64,000 bases of DNA from Mercenaria mercenaria (GCF_021730395.1 NC_069361.1:73355001-73419000); one strand, 5' to 3'. Positions 1 through 11,493 are shown, numbered from the stretch's first letter. Made by a program: numbers and translations. Notes: generated by a model not told the origin, from the letters alone.

Positions 1-700
1 TTACCCCCACCCCCAATTAATTTCTTGGCAAGTATATCAGAGGTCAAGGTCCAGCTGATCTCTAGACTGAAAGCTGTTTCATATCAATAAATGTAGAATG
101 CTATGGCCTTGGACTGACAAACGTGACAGGATGATTGCCTGTGGACAGAGATTCTAGAGGTCAGCAGGCCGAACATCCGTACCTCCAGACTAAAGATTGT
201 TTTTTATTAAAAGCTCTCAAGTGCTTAGGCCTATGGTTATCAAACTACATAAAGTAATTACCTATTGTCAGTAGATTATCAGACCTCCTATTGGTTTTAA
301 GGATAAAGGCCAATGCTGTAGTAAACTGGATAGACAATTGGTAAATTAATTGAGAATGCTTGAGCCTAGGGACAACAAATTTTGTTTTATGATTGCCCTA
401 TGGACAGATGATCCCTGTTGGTTTTAACGTTAAAGATCAAGGTTGAAGAAACCTCGAGACTGAAATTTGGAATATTAATGGAGAATGCTTCAGCCTAAGG
501 ACAAGAAATTTTGTTTTACGATTGCCTATGGAGAGTAGATGATCCCTATAGATGTTAGAGTTAGTTTGTCAAAGTTCACAGTAAAAAGGTCAAGGTTTCA
601 GTGAGGTTCAGGCTGAAAAGGGCTTCTGATAAATAAAGGGAGAACACATTAGTTACCTACTGTCAAAATGTATTGGATATTTGTATGTGGATGACCCCTA
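1..700. repeat. Degenerate ~130-bp tandem units
   Basis: About five diverged units recur at roughly 93, 219, 352, 481 and 640. Each holds a version of 'gagaatgctt.agcctagggac', a 'gattgcctatgga' phrase and a 'gatccctat' phrase. Spacing is near 130 bp; the clearest pair, 352 and 481, is 129 bp apart. The 'aaggtcaaggt' phrases resemble the core modules of the hairpin-ended elements elsewhere in this window. This is probably the core of such an element cut off by the window start. Confidence 0.6.
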
Positions 701-1094
701 TTTTTTGGTCCATATTTACATTTTTGGGTTCCATACATACAAGGTCATGGCCATAGAAAATTTTTATGTTTTCTTTATATTCTCACAATTTAGGGTAGAC
801 AATATTTTGAGTATTTGAAACATACAGCACAATAATTTTAGGACAATTCCTAAAAAATGGAACTGATTTACTTAATCTAGACAACAGACTGAGATCAGGT
901 AAAACCTTCTGTCACAGGAACCTTATTTTTATGTATTGATAATAATACAACTGACAAGATTCAATGCTTCCAAATTAAAAGTTATCAGATTTTTACCTTC
1001 TTGTAAACATCTATGTCTTAGAGTTATTGCATATACAGTGTTGTTATTATTCATTTTGTTTGTGTCCTATAAATAGTTTTGATGTATGTGGTTC

Positions 1095-1150
1095 TAACAG
1101 CTGAATAAAAATTTATAATACTGTTAATAAATGTTTAAAGCCAAGTAACT
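1095..1150 (+). other. Possible polyadenylation region
   Basis: Two AATAAA hexamers (near 1104 and 1127) are followed by a GT-rich stretch (TTGTGTATGTTGT), the usual layout of an animal cleavage/polyadenylation site. It could end a plus-strand transcript whose coding part lies left of the window. AATAAA is common by chance in AT-rich DNA, so this is weak. Between 700 and 1210 I see nothing else. Confidence 0.25.
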
Positions 1151-1214
1151 TGTGTATGTTGTCATTTGGGATGCTACAGCCGGGACTTGTCTGGATTTCA
1201 GGCTTTGAGATTAC

Positions 1215-1325
1215 AAATTTTCTAACCTTGAAAAATTTAGCACGAGAATAATCCAGTAACACCTTAATAATAACTGTTACTGGAGTTTTGACTTACTTAA
1301 ATTTTTCAGGGTAAGAAAATGTATG
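1215..1325. repeat. Foldback (imperfect inverted repeat)
   Basis: The left arm (ttttctaaccttgaaaaa near 1218) pairs with the right arm (tttttcagggtaagaaaa near 1300), and an inner pair CCAGTAACA/TGTTACTGG lies around a short loop. The arms total about 45 bp. It looks like a small foldback MITE rather than a gene feature. Confidence 0.55.
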
Positions 1326-1529
1326 ATTTCAATGCCTGATATAATATCACCGAGACATGTTTGAATTTCCATTTCTTAAAGAGAAATCATTTTCCAGCTT
1401 CCTTTTGGAACATTTTCAATATCCTTGGGTTGGCATTCACTTTGCCTAAAAAAGATGCGAAAACCAGCATTTAAAACTGTGCAAAATATAGATTTTGTTC
1501 AGTAAAAACAATCGAACTATTTTTGGTGG

Positions 1530-1790
1530 AGGGGACACTTAGCTCAAGTGCAGATCTATGGATCGTGGGGTCGTGAATTCAATCCCTGGGCATCGCGTAT
1601 CTTCTCTATGAAGTCTCATCTTGAATCATTCGTCCTCCACCTCTGATTCATGTGGGGAAGTTGGCAGTTACTTGTGCAGAACAGGTTTGTACTGTACAGA
1701 ATCCAGGAAGACTGGTTAGGTTAATTACCTGCTGTTTCGTAACTGAAATACTGTTGAAAAGCAGTGTTAAACCCTAAACAAACAAACAAA
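1530..1790 (+). mobile_element. tRNA-derived SINE, full length
   Basis: The head has a tRNA-like A box (cttagctcaagtg) and a B-box-like segment (cgtgaattcaatccc). The body shares blocks with the copy at 40830, including 'cattcgtcctccacctctga', 'ggggaagttggcagtta' and 'acagaatccagga'. It ends 'actgttgaaaa.cagtgttaaaccc' and an (AAAC)n tail. It is more diverged in the head than the 40830 copy, so it is probably older. The exact SINE superfamily needs comparison with a repeat library. Confidence 0.85.
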
Positions 1791-2419
1791 TTTGTCTGTC
1801 TGTCTGCCCACCCATCCTATCATCTGAATTTGTGTTGTGTATATCTAAACAAAAGTATTTGAGCTGGTCATCAAACCTCACAGGATTGTTATTCAGCATG
1901 TGAATGTGCACTGGTGTTTTAATTGAGATTTCACACATCCAGATCAGAGTTATGGCCCTTGACTTAGTCTAAAATATGCATACAGTGACAGGAGTGGGGC
2001 ACCAGTGTCTCTTGGAACTCTAAATGAATACATTTCATTGGTTACTTTATAACCTACCTGGTCATATAATTACGTTTTCCTAATAAATTAATTTTTTTAT
2101 GCAGATATCTATTAGTAACAGATGCATATGAATGTAAACAGTTAAAAATTGGTGAGAAAATACATTAAGAAAGATAAAGAGGGCTAAGTACTGTGTTTGT
2201 ATACTAGTATTTAATTTTTTCAATTTAATCAGATGTAAAGATTAACAGTTTATACTTCAGCAAATGAGAACTGCACATATCAATTGTCTAGAGCTATAAG
2301 GTCATAATTGCTATCAAAATAATTTCTTTTTCACGTATAACTTTATACAACATTGACATAACAAACAAAAGCCTGCTGTATTTCTAATAAATGCAATATG
2401 TGCCGTTCTAAATGAAACA

Positions 2420-2640
2420 CCTGCTCAGTTATCTTAGTAGATAGAGCATTAGACTAAGAATGGAAACATTTTGTGTTTGATATAAAGTACATGGCTGAGA
2501 TTGAGATCACTCAAAGCAACAGACAGCCTTGACTTTGATTATATTAAAGACAACATGGGTAAACCATTTCCCTGAAAGTATTATTCATGGAAAACTCAAA
2601 ACTATTGTGTGATATACCATTTGGGCAGCACTATGAAGTT
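2420..2640 (+). mobile_element. Decayed tRNA-like SINE
   Basis: The segment 'ttagtagatagagcatt' fits a tRNA A-box region, and 'ttttgtgtttgat' lies where a B box would be. The downstream part is too diverged to align with the other SINEs in the window. Probably an old SINE copy of another subfamily. Confidence 0.4.
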
Positions 2641-2899
2641 CAGCATTGTGCTCACTGCAACAACTTGATACTATCCATATATGACTGAAAAGGCCTTACC
2701 TGGAAAAGAAGCTTTGAAGTACATACTGAACGGACAAACATGATCAAATTTTCTTTCTGCAGAATATCACAGCTTGTAGAAGAACTGCTTTCTAAAATAG
2801 TTTTCTGAGCAACTGATGGAAGTATAAGGGTAGTCTGTTATACTGACGCATTCCATTCACTTAAAATTTACTTCAGTTAACATGTATAACAATTTAAAT

Positions 2900-3042
2900 A
2901 TTCAACATTTACATCAGTAATGGCAAATATAAACATACATTATTCAACATTTACATCAGTAATGGCAAATATAAACGTACATTATTCAACATTTACATCA
3001 GTAATGGCAAATATAAACGTACATTATTCATCATTTACATAA
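2900..3042. repeat. 42-bp tandem repeat, ~3.4 copies
   Basis: The unit beginning 'attcaacatttacatcagta' starts at 2900, 2942, 2984 and (partial) 3026. The copies are almost identical, which points to recent slippage or homogenisation. Confidence 0.95.
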
Positions 3043-3366
3043 TTAAGGACAAATACAATGTCGCTGTTATTGTAAAATGCTTTTTTGTTTAACATCAAAT
3101 AAAGAAAAGTACAAAAATAGTATGTATTGCACACTACGCAAACACTTACATTTTTAAAAAAACTTTGTCTTTTTATAAACAAAAAGTGTCTAACATAATA
3201 AATCAAACATGTATCACTTATTTTAGAATATGGTCCCTAGAACTAAGATGTCACTATTTTCTGTCTTACAATCTAGAGATGTTCTAAATATAGATTTTAT
3301 ATGTCCTATGTCAATACTGGCTTGTAATTTTGATATTTATATTCAATATTGAATACTATATAGAAC

Positions 3367-4394
3367 AAACAAGAGCACCGCCTTGCGGGTGCTGACGCTC
3401 ATCTGATTTTTTTTGTATAATAGAAATATTGTCCTACCCATGATTTTCTAAGTCTAAAAAGGGCCATCATTCTTGCAAAAAGCAGGATAGAGTTATGTTT
3501 CTTGATGTACAGTGTCCACTTATGATGGTGAAAAACTGTTGCAAGTTTTAAAGCAATAGCTTTGATAGTTTATGAGAAAAGTTGACTTAAACATAATATT
3601 CAACCAAGAAAATGATTTTTCTAAGTCCAAAAGGGGCAATAATTATTGCAAAAAGCAGGATGGAGTTATGTTGCTTGCTGTACAGGGTCAGCTTATGATG
3701 GTGAACAAGTGTTGCAAGTTTCAAAGCAATAGCTTTGATAGTTTAAGAGAAAAAGTTTACCTAAACATAAAACTTAACCAAGAAATCTGATATTTTCTAA
3801 GTCCAAAAGGGGCCATAAATCTTGCAAAAAGCAGGATGGAGTTATGTTTCTTGCTGTACAGGGTCAGCCTATGATGGTGAACAAGTGTTGCAAGTTTTAA
3901 AGCAATAGCTTTGATAGTTTAGGATAAAAGCTGGCCTAAACATAAAACTTAACCAAGAAAACTGATTTTCTAAGTCCAAAAGGGGCAATAATTCTTGCAA
4001 AAAGCAAGATGGAGTTATGTTTCTTGATGTACAGGGTCTGCTTATGACGGTGAACAAGTATTCCAAGTTTCAAAGCAATAGCTTTGATAGTTTAGGAGAA
4101 AAGTTGACCTAAACATAAAACTTAACCAAGAAATCTGATATTTTCTAAGTACAAAAGGGGCCATAAATCTTGCAAAAAGCAAGATGGAGTTATGTTTCTT
4201 GTTATACAGGGTCAGCTTATGATGGTGAACAAGTATTCCAAGTTTCAAAGCAATAGCTTTGATAGTTTAGGAGAAAAGCTGACCTAAACATAAAACTTAA
4301 CCAGGCAAGTCGACGCCGACGCCGATGCCGACAACCGCTCAAGTGATGACAATAACTCATCATTTTTTTTCAAAAAATCAGATGAGCTAAAAAT
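3367..4394 (-). mobile_element. Hairpin-ended element with tandem core (family D, TTTAGCTCATC end)
   Basis: On the minus strand it starts TTTAGCTCATCTGA near 4394, followed by a CG-rich short repeat (GGCATCGGCGTCGGCGTC). The core is five units of about 173-176 bp; on the plus strand 'tatgatggtgaa' recurs at 3521, 3694 and 3870. The end near 3367 is a hairpin (GCACCCGC/GCGGTGC) followed by CTCTTGT. The core modules are related to those of the TTAGCTCGACTATTCG elements. Short ORFs here are made by the repeat and are not genes. Confidence 0.8.
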
Positions 4395-4577
4395 CAAAGA
4401 ATAATATCTTGAGTGGATCCTCCGGAGATTGGCATTCTCTGGTTTGGTAAGGTGATAACTTTCTTAATCTATGATTTAAAGTCTAATAAGTTGGCACTAA
4501 CAATAAAGCAAAGGCCTTGAAATGATTCATATCCTACCTCTCACACCTCTGTAGTGTTGTCTAACTTATACCATATA

Positions 4578-4764
4578 TGAGCCACACCACAAGAAAACCA
4601 ACATAGTGCAGACCAGCCTGCGCATCCCCTTTCAAAGCCAATTGCAATTAGAGAAACCATTAGCGAACAGCATGGATTTTGACCAGACCGCGCGGATGCG
4701 CAGGCTGGTCTGGATCCATGCTGGTCGCAAATGCATTATGTTGGTTTTCTCATGGTGAGGCTCA
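4578..4764. mobile_element. 187-bp MITE, TA target duplication
   Basis: Terminal inverted repeats of about 27 bp begin TGAGCCACACCA and end with the complement, GGTGAGGCTCA. Both sides are flanked by TA. An inner inverted pair (gaccagcctgcgcatc / gatgcgcaggctggtc) makes the element a near-complete palindrome. I recognise this sequence as very common in clam genomes. It lies about 150 bp beyond the glucuronyltransferase stop codon, so it may be in that gene's 3' UTR. Confidence 0.85.
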
Positions 4765-4916
4765 TATTTTAAAATAACACTTTTGTGAGTTTGTCACAGT
4801 TGTAACAGTTTTCAAGACCACACTATGTATGACTGTGCTTTTTAAGTCATAATCTTATTTAAGATTACACTTCTATGGTGTTGTCTAAGTTGAAACTCGG
4901 TTTCCTTATTTTAATT

Positions 4917-5018
4917 TCACACTTCTAAAATGTTTTCGGAGTTGTAACCATATTTTCTCATCATTTTTTCTTCGTTTTTCAAAGATGGCTTTTCTGTTCT
5001 TGTATGCCAAACCAGCAC
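4917..5018 (-). CDS. B3GAT exon 6: WHTRTEKP terminal exon
   Basis: The acceptor TTTTTCCAG is at 5019. It reads [17 protein letters not shown] and ends in EV at the TGA (4919-4917). This exon lies 1.56 kb downstream of exon 5 because the minisatellite fills the intron; it is too short to appear as a free-standing ORF. Confidence 0.92.
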   Translation of the reverse strand: MLVWHTRTEKPSLKNEEKMMRKYGYNSENILEV

Positions 5019-8000
5019 CTGGAAAAACATACAAACACAACAATTTATCACATTTTTTGTTTTAAAAATCAAAATTAAATGCTAAAATACAGCCTTCAGG
5101 CTCACAACAGCTGTATGTTGGCAAGCATTTACGCTACAACTTGCAAAACTTCAGGACTTGATGTTACATTTTATGCAATGACTTGCAAAACTTCAGAGTT
5201 TTATGTTACATTTTATGCAATGACTTGCAAACCTTCAGGACTTTGTTACATTTCATGCAATGACTTGCAAAACTTCAGGGCTTAATGTTGCATTTTATGC
5301 AATGACTTGCAAAACTTCAGGACTTTGTTACATTTCATGCAATGACTTTCAAAACTTCAGTGCTTAATGTTGCATTTTATGCAATGACTTGCAAAACTTC
5401 AGGGCTTAATGTTGCATTTTATGAAATGACTTGCAAAACTTCAAGACTTTGTTACATTTTATGCAATGACTTGCAAAACTTCAAAACTTTGTTACATTTT
5501 ATGCAATGACTTGCAAAACTTCAGGACTTTATGTTACATTTTATGCAATGACTTGCAAAACTTCAGGACTTTATGTTACATTTTATGCAATGACTTGCAA
5601 AACTTTAGGACTTTGTTACATTTTATGCAATGACTTGCAATACTTCAGGACTCTGTTACATTTTATGCAATGACTTGCAAAACTTCAGGGCTTTATGTTA
5701 CATTTTATGCAATGACTTGCAAAACTTCAGGACTTAATGTTACATTTTATGCAATGACTTGCAAAACTTCAGGACTTTGTTACATTTTATGCAATGACTT
5801 GGACTTTGTTACATTTTATGCAATGACTTGCAAAACTTCAGGGCTTAATGTTGCATTTTATGCAATGACTTGCAAAACTTCAAGACTTTGTTACATTTTA
5901 TGCAATGACTTGCAAAACTTCAAAACTTTGTTACATTTTATGCAATGACTTGCAAAACTTCAGGACTTTATGTTACATTTTATGCAACAACTTGCAAAAC
6001 TTCAGGACTTTATGTTACATTTTATGCAATGACTTGCAAAACTTCAGGACTTTGTTACATTTTATGCAATGACTTGCAATACTTCAGGACTTTGTTACAT
6101 TTTATGCAATGACTTGCAAAACTTCAGGGCTTTATGTTACATTTTATGCAATGACTTGCAAAACTTCAGGACTTAATGTTACATTTTATGCAATGACTTG
6201 CAAAACTTCAGGACTTTGTTACATTTTATGCAATGACTTGGACTTTGTTACATTTTATGCAATGACTTGCAAAACTTCAGGACTTTATGTTACATTTTAT
6301 GCAATGACTTGCAAAACTTCAGGACTTTGTTACATTTTATGCAATGACTTGCAAAACTTCAGGACTTAATGTTACATTTTATGCAATGACTTGCAAAACT
6401 TCAGGACTTGATATTGCATTTTACTTTATGACTCAAACTTCTGAAAGTGTTAAGAACATAATTATTCTATGACGGAAGGCTTTAATCAGAGGACAGTTTT
6501 ACCAAGGTGCAAAAGATTATATTGTGAGGAATTTTGTACACCAGTCAAGACACCATAACCTACATATGTTACTTACCTTAGTACATTTGTCCGCCTTGGG
6601 TTCGAGATCACTGAGCGTGATATCTAACTGTGTGAGAAGGTCAGATTCAAGGTTGCCTCTACCCGCACTTGTATGGAACTGTGCTGTTGGATGATCCTTA
6701 AACAAACTCAAGTTCACAGCAAAACCAGCCATGTCCATAGCAAAGGGTCGTTCTGGTTTCCAGAATGTATACCAACCAATAACCTTCACAGATCAAAAAT
6801 AAATACAGTATTACTTTAACAAATTCCAAATTGTACATCTTTAGTATAAATAAACACTGTACTTTTTCAAGGTAGACTTTCTCAAAACAAATTAGCACTG
6901 GCAAGTAAATTTACCATCAATAAAATAAATTGAAGCAACACTTTCCCTCAAGAAAATTACTCTGTGAAGAAATACACAGTCTGTCATACATGTACTCGGT
7001 TTTGCAGATCTCCAAGCACGTATACAGAAATTTAAAGTTTACAGGTAACATAAAATGTGCCTCTTGTAGTCAGATTTTTCAGTAAAGCTTACCTTTCCTT
7101 GTCTGACAACAGGGGACTCGTACCACAGGTAACCAACTAATCCTACAGGCCACACAGTTACCTTCTTTGTGAATCGCATCTAGAAAGCAAGTTAAACATC
7201 TTGGTGACTTGTAGATAAAAACCTACTGGACAATATTTTTTATTTAAAACTAGTTTAATCAAGTGGGAATCTTAAATTCTAAGCAATAAATAAATAGGAA
7301 TTTAATATGATCACTGTGGTTTGATATCACTGACTTACACAACCCCAAAATCATTAGAAATTAGTCTGCAATGATGACTTTACAGAAAAGCACCATATGT
7401 TCTCATCAAGACAGCCAGATAGAGACTTGGAGAGATTACCTGACGAGATACAGATTTAGAGAGATGACCTACCTCTTCAAACAACTGTAAATCATACGTA
7501 TTATCATCATCAGCAAAGTAAACAACCCCAGTGTTGGATGGTTGTTTCCGGATCCAGTCCAGTGCAGCATTTCTCTGGTATACTCCTCGAGGTTTTAACC
7601 AGTTAGGATCATCTTCCTACAGCCGGCAGAAAATATGATAAACTATACAGAAATAAATGTAAAAATTAGATTGTTGTTCTGTAAAAAGCTTGATGTAAAG
7701 GTATATTTCTAGTCAGCTTAATTTCCAGATAGAAGAAATCTGTTCACTGTAATTTTTTTCAAAGCTACATGCCCGCAGTTTGGACAATATCTTTAATACC
7801 TCCAGTAACACATGGACTTTGATATACAATGTATACTGAGAAAAAAAAGTGTTGAACATTTTTTAAAAAATCACATAAAATGCTGATGGTAGCCAATCAT
7901 AATTTCGAAAGCATTTTGTAAACACTGTATTTGTATGGGGACACTTTATAAAACTTCCTGTCTACCAAAAGCCATCTTAACAAAACACATTTATTAAAAT

Positions 8001-9784
8001 TTTTAGCACTTCATACTGCTTAGAAAAAAATGTGAGCAAGTCATTTTAACAAACTTTCTAACCTTTTTTTTTATTTGTTGTTGTTGTATACTATATATTG
8101 TACTTTGCATTTGTTTAAAAATCCTCCCTCGGCACAGAATTTCTGATTATCATTAACAATGCTGATGGAAACCGTTAGTTGTTTTCCAATTCATTTCATC
8201 AGTCAAGTGTGATAAAATCCAAGAGTCTGGGATTTTTCCCTGTACTTATGTTTACAGATGTTTGTTACCTTCTTGCAAATCCATCATTACCTAATTCAGC
8301 TGAATTTATTTAAAGAAATTTGTATATATGTCTACTTTACCACACAAAAACAAATGCCAAAAATGTTAATAACTAGACTTTTCCATGTTTTTTTCTTCTA
8401 AGTGACGTCATTATTACCTAATCATTATCTAAGGCAAGATCTCATCAAAACATAATATTACATATTTCAGTTATGCTTAATTACTACCCATGATCCACGT
8501 CTTTATAAACTGACAAAAATTTAGGACGAGAATGTCCTACTTTGTATACACATTCATAAAAGACAACTTATCATATTAACACAAATACTGGTAAATCAAG
8601 ATACAACTTATATCTTGCCAGATGCAAATGCATATATCTTTTATATTGTAAGCTTTCAAGTCACCTCATTAGCTACTGCTATAATAACGTTATGCAAAAC
8701 TCTTACCTTTAATTTTAATTTTCCTGGTGTGGCAATATTCAAATGTGTGTATGGAATTTTACAGCTGGTTAAGAACCTGCTTACAAGAACTGTCTTAGCA
8801 GCGGAATCTTCCACTATTATCCAATGAATGTTAGGAACATGCCTCAGTGTATGAGATAACCTTGTTAATTCCGCCTTCTGCTGAGGTCTTGAATAAGTCG
8901 GTGTTACAAGATAAATTTTTGGAAGACCTGAACTTTCACTTTTTAAGTGAGACAGTCTTATTTCAGCTTTCCTGAGTTCTGAATTTAATTCGTCAACTCG
9001 TCTTTTGAGCACATCAATCTCACTTTTCTGTGACTCATGTTTCTGTTGAAAGATCTGCACCTTCTTTTTTTCAAGTTCATATTCATCTCCATTATCCTGA
9101 CACCAGCTAGCTGAAAACATAATGGAATTCTATATATATCTTGATATCATTTCAGGTGTTTTTTTTTTTCTTAAAGCACAATGCCTTATGATTTCCATTT
9201 TTGGAATTAAGACCTTTTAATATACTGTAGAATCATTTAATATTATAGGTGTGAAATTTTGTGGTTTTTACCAAAATGACAATTCCACGGGCATATAAAT
9301 TCATTGAATGGAAATATTTTGATGCAGTAAGTTGCAGTTCTTCATGGATCATAGCATCTCTGTTTACAATATGATAGCATATGTTTTGGGTTATGAACAT
9401 AAAATGTATTCATTTCCTCTTATTTCCTGTTTTTGGTACATGTAGTTACCTCAGACATTTGTAACTCAAAAGTTAGTATTTTGTCAACACAATGCAAAGT
9501 ATTATTAAATACATTGTAATTTCTTCCCTATATAGCCCAGACAATTGTTTGTAAACACATGACATAACATAGTAGTATTCTAAATGTATATTTTCAGCAG
9601 AAACATCACATTTTTATTTATAAATCATCATACTAAGTTTTGTACAGATTTCTGTTTCTATATTTTTTTCTTTTAACTTATATAACTTGTTAATATTGAT
9701 TATCTTACCAAAATTTAAATATATCCATACGATAGCTAATACAGTTCCAACAAAGTACACATAGATCAGTTTCCTGGGTAGCAT
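4917..9784 (-). CDS. B3GAT3-like: Galactosylgalactosylxylosylprotein 3-beta-glucuronosyltransferase (B3GAT family, GlcAT-I-like)
   Basis: The gene has six coding exons: 9784-9709, 9110-8707, 7616-7473, 7179-7093, 6783-6577 and 5018-4917. All junctions are GT-AG and in phase, giving 339 residues against about 335 for animal B3GATs. The family transfers glucuronic acid from UDP-GlcA to galactose; B3GAT3 completes the proteoglycan linker tetrasaccharide in the Golgi. Residues 6-24 form one membrane anchor (type II), 34-85 a charged, coiled-coil-like stem, and the catalytic domain starts near YLVTPTYSR (92-100). Visible motifs are the donor/Mn DDD (196-198), the ESDLL glutamate (E283, likely the catalytic base) and WHTRTEKP (310-317). 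The last residues, EV, and RGNLES favour B3GAT3 over B3GAT1/2, but other stretches match B3GAT1 as well. The family is certain; the paralogue is an inference. Confidence 0.95.
5124..6440. repeat. 40/42-bp minisatellite with 439-bp higher-order repeat
   Basis: About 31 units of the form 'gacttgcaaaacttcaggac' + 'tttgttacattttatgcaat', in 40-bp and 42-bp versions (ctttgttac versus ctttatgttac or cttaatgttac). A block with the same order of variants, including one shortened unit ('gcaatgacttggactttg'), occurs twice 439 bp apart (5670/6109 and 5442/5881), so a run of about eleven units was duplicated. It lies wholly inside B3GAT intron 5. The long plus-strand reading frames here (MTCKTSGL...) are a by-product of the period. 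Confidence 0.97.
6577..6783 (-). CDS. B3GAT exon 5: acceptor site and catalytic glutamate
   Basis: Sixty-nine codons in phase 0 (acceptor TGTGAAG, donor AAG|GTAAGT). It holds [14 protein letters not shown] and [10 protein letters not shown]283 of the latter corresponds to the catalytic base of human GlcAT-I. Reading past the donor gives a short false tail. Confidence 0.96.
7093..7179 (-). CDS. B3GAT exon 4
   Basis: Twenty-nine codons in phase 0 (acceptor TTTCTAG, donor AAAG|GTAAG). It encodes [16 protein letters not shown], the conserved block after the DDD motif. Confidence 0.95.
7473..7616 (-). CDS. B3GAT exon 3: DDD donor/metal-binding exon
   Basis: Forty-eight codons in phase 0 on both sides (acceptor CTGTAG, donor GAG|GTAGG). 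It carries [13 protein letters not shown] and [11 protein letters not shown]; the three aspartates bind UDP-GlcA through Mn in this family. Confidence 0.97.
7617..8706 (-). other. B3GAT intron 2, no recognised insertion
   Basis: AT-rich sequence between exons 3 and 2. I see poly-A/T runs but no repeat family, exon or RNA gene. Confidence 0.6.
8707..9110 (-). CDS. B3GAT exon 2: stem and start of catalytic domain
   Basis: The acceptor TTTTCAG is at 9111 and the donor AAAG|GTAAG at 8707. It encodes residues 26-160: a Lys/Glu-rich stem with heptad-like leucines, then the UDP-binding start ([23 protein letters not shown]). An ATG six codons before the acceptor's coding sequence is intronic read-through and not the real start. 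Confidence 0.95.
9709..9784 (-). CDS. B3GAT exon 1: cytoplasmic tail and membrane anchor
   Basis: Starts at the ATG at 9784 and reads [13 protein letters not shown], then a hydrophobic run to residue 25. This short basic tail plus single anchor is what Golgi glycosyltransferases have. The donor is TTTTG|GTAAG, phase 1. The sequence upstream has a possible acceptor (CCCCAG) about 35 bp before the ATG, so an untranslated 5' exon may lie further right; I cannot place a promoter. Confidence 0.85.
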
Positions 9785-10061
9785 CCTTCATTGTCTAGGT
9801 CTTTTGACATCATCTGCTGGGGACCATTTACATAAACGTGTTACATCTCTGAAGTATAATAAAGGATACCATGTGCAAAATTTTAAGACAGAAAAAAACT
9901 TTATTATTTGTAAAAGATAATCTTTTATATTCATAAAAGATAATAATAATTATAATGACAATACCGTAATCAAATGTCAATAGGCTGCCCTGAATGGTTA
10001 TTGGTATGGCTAAACCTATTATGGCACAAGGGTGTAGACATTTGCAGTGAAAGATTTGTTG

Positions 10062-10375
10062 TTAGGCATAAAAAAAATTGTTTGCTTCTGGTATCCCAAC
10101 CTACCATAAATTTTTGGCCCGACCCTAAATGTTTTTATGGTCTTGGAGAATTTTTTCCCAACTTTTTGACAAAAAGTTGCAAGATTGCACTGTTTATGCT
10201 TTAAACATGGTCAGTGATGTTAGAAATCAACTTACTGATGCTTTTAAGGCATAACCCCCTTATTTGTATTCATTTTTTTGACACAAAAATAATTTCCGAG
10301 AAGTCCCACTTAAAAAAAAAAAAAAAATTAACGACCTACCTACCGCTTACCAGAAACAAATAATTTCTTTTACCC
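10062..10375 (+). mobile_element. ~300-bp MITE (TTGTTTCTGGTA ends), copy 1
   Basis: The ends are inverted (ttgttt..ttctggtatcc / ..taccgcttaccagaaacaaa). The whole is homologous, in the opposite direction, to 17982-18290: both contain 'cctaaatgtttttatgg', 'catggtcagtgatgtta' and 'ttaaggcataaccccc' or near matches. Outer limits are uncertain by about 10 bp. It lies just upstream of the B3GAT gene. Confidence 0.75.
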
Positions 10376-10472
10376 CTTATTACATACCTTCACTTAGTAC
10401 AGTAAAAAAATGGTTAAAATTACAAAAAAAAAGTCATCTGACTTGCTCAAGATATATCAGCACACTTCATTA

Positions 10473-11493
10473 CAACAAGAGGGTCATGATGATCCTGAAT
10501 TGCTCACCTGAGTGATATGAGCTACATGTTTCAAATGTCAAACTGATGATAAAATATTAAGAAAGTCAGTAGTTCACATTCATGGTCAATGAAATTCAGT
10601 TTTACGATTTGTGTGCAAAACTGTGTATGTCATCAAAATTTCAAGGCTGTATCTTAAAAAACAAGAAAGTAGGTCAGTAGGTCAAGGTCACAGTCAAGTG
10701 ACATCATATTACTTGGGGTCATCAGGTAATTATAATTAAACAGTCTTGGAAATAGGATTAGATGATTTTTTAAGTATTTTTCCTATATAACTCACATAAT
10801 AACTAAGTGACCCCACAGTGGGGCCTCTTTTAACCCCAGGGGCATAATTTGAAAAATTTGGTAGAGGACTACTAGACAATGCATCATACCAAATATCAAA
10901 AGCCTAGGTCGTATGGTTTCAGACAAGAAGATTTTTAAAGCTTTTTCCTATATAAGTCTATATAAAACTTGGGACCCCCAGGGCAGGGCCTCTTTTCACC
11001 CAAGGGGTACAATTTGAACAATTTTGGTTAAGGACCATAAGACAATGCTACAAACCAAATATCAAAGGTCTAAGTGTTGTGGTTTCAGAAAAGAAGATTT
11101 TTAAACTTTTTTTCCTATATAAGTCTATGTAAAACTTGGGACCCCCAGGGCGGGGCCACATTTGACCCTAGGGGGATAATTTGAACAATTTTGGTAGAGG
11201 ACCACTAGATGATGCTACAAACCAGATATCAAAGTCCTAGGCCCTGTGGTTTTGGACAAGAAGATTTTTGAAGTTTTTCCTTTCGGGTGCCATGGCAACC
11301 AGAGCTCTGCATGGAATTCAATTTTTTGAAAAATTTTGAAAGGGGGCCACCCAAGGATCATTCCTGTGAAGTTTGGTGTAATTCTGTCCAGTGGTTTTCA
11401 AGAAGATTTTTTTATGAAATGTTGACGGACGGACGCCAGACATTGAGCAGTCATAAAAGCTCACCATGAGCCTTTGGCTCAGGTGAGCTAAAA
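10473..11493 (-). mobile_element. Hairpin-ended element (family A, TTAGCTCACC end), 165-bp modules
   Basis: On the minus strand it runs from TTTTAGCTCACCTGAGCC (11493), with terminal hairpin GCTCACC..GGTGAGC and inner stem TGAGCC/GGCTCA, to CTCTTGTT at 10473 preceded by GGATC..GACCC. The core has about three modules holding 'gggcggggcc' and 'gaccactagatgatgct'. It matches the element at 27582-28965 over nearly its full length. Confidence 0.85.

Noticed and set aside
3572-4248. Short ORFs on both strands
   Set aside because: Phase shadows of the 173-176 bp tandem modules of a hairpin-ended element.
5079-6369. Plus-strand frames of repeated [14 protein letters not shown] peptide
   Set aside because: They arise because the 42-bp unit is a multiple of three; they lie in an intron of a minus-strand gene and break wherever 40-bp units occur.
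5124-6440. CRISPR array
   Set aside because: Repeats are directly adjacent without unique spacers, and the context is an animal genome.
9222-9330. Possible decayed dispersed repeat in B3GAT intron 1 ('tactgtagaatcattta', 'ccaaaatgacaattccacgg')
   Set aside because: Resembles a common bivalve repeat but I cannot define ends or a second copy in this window.
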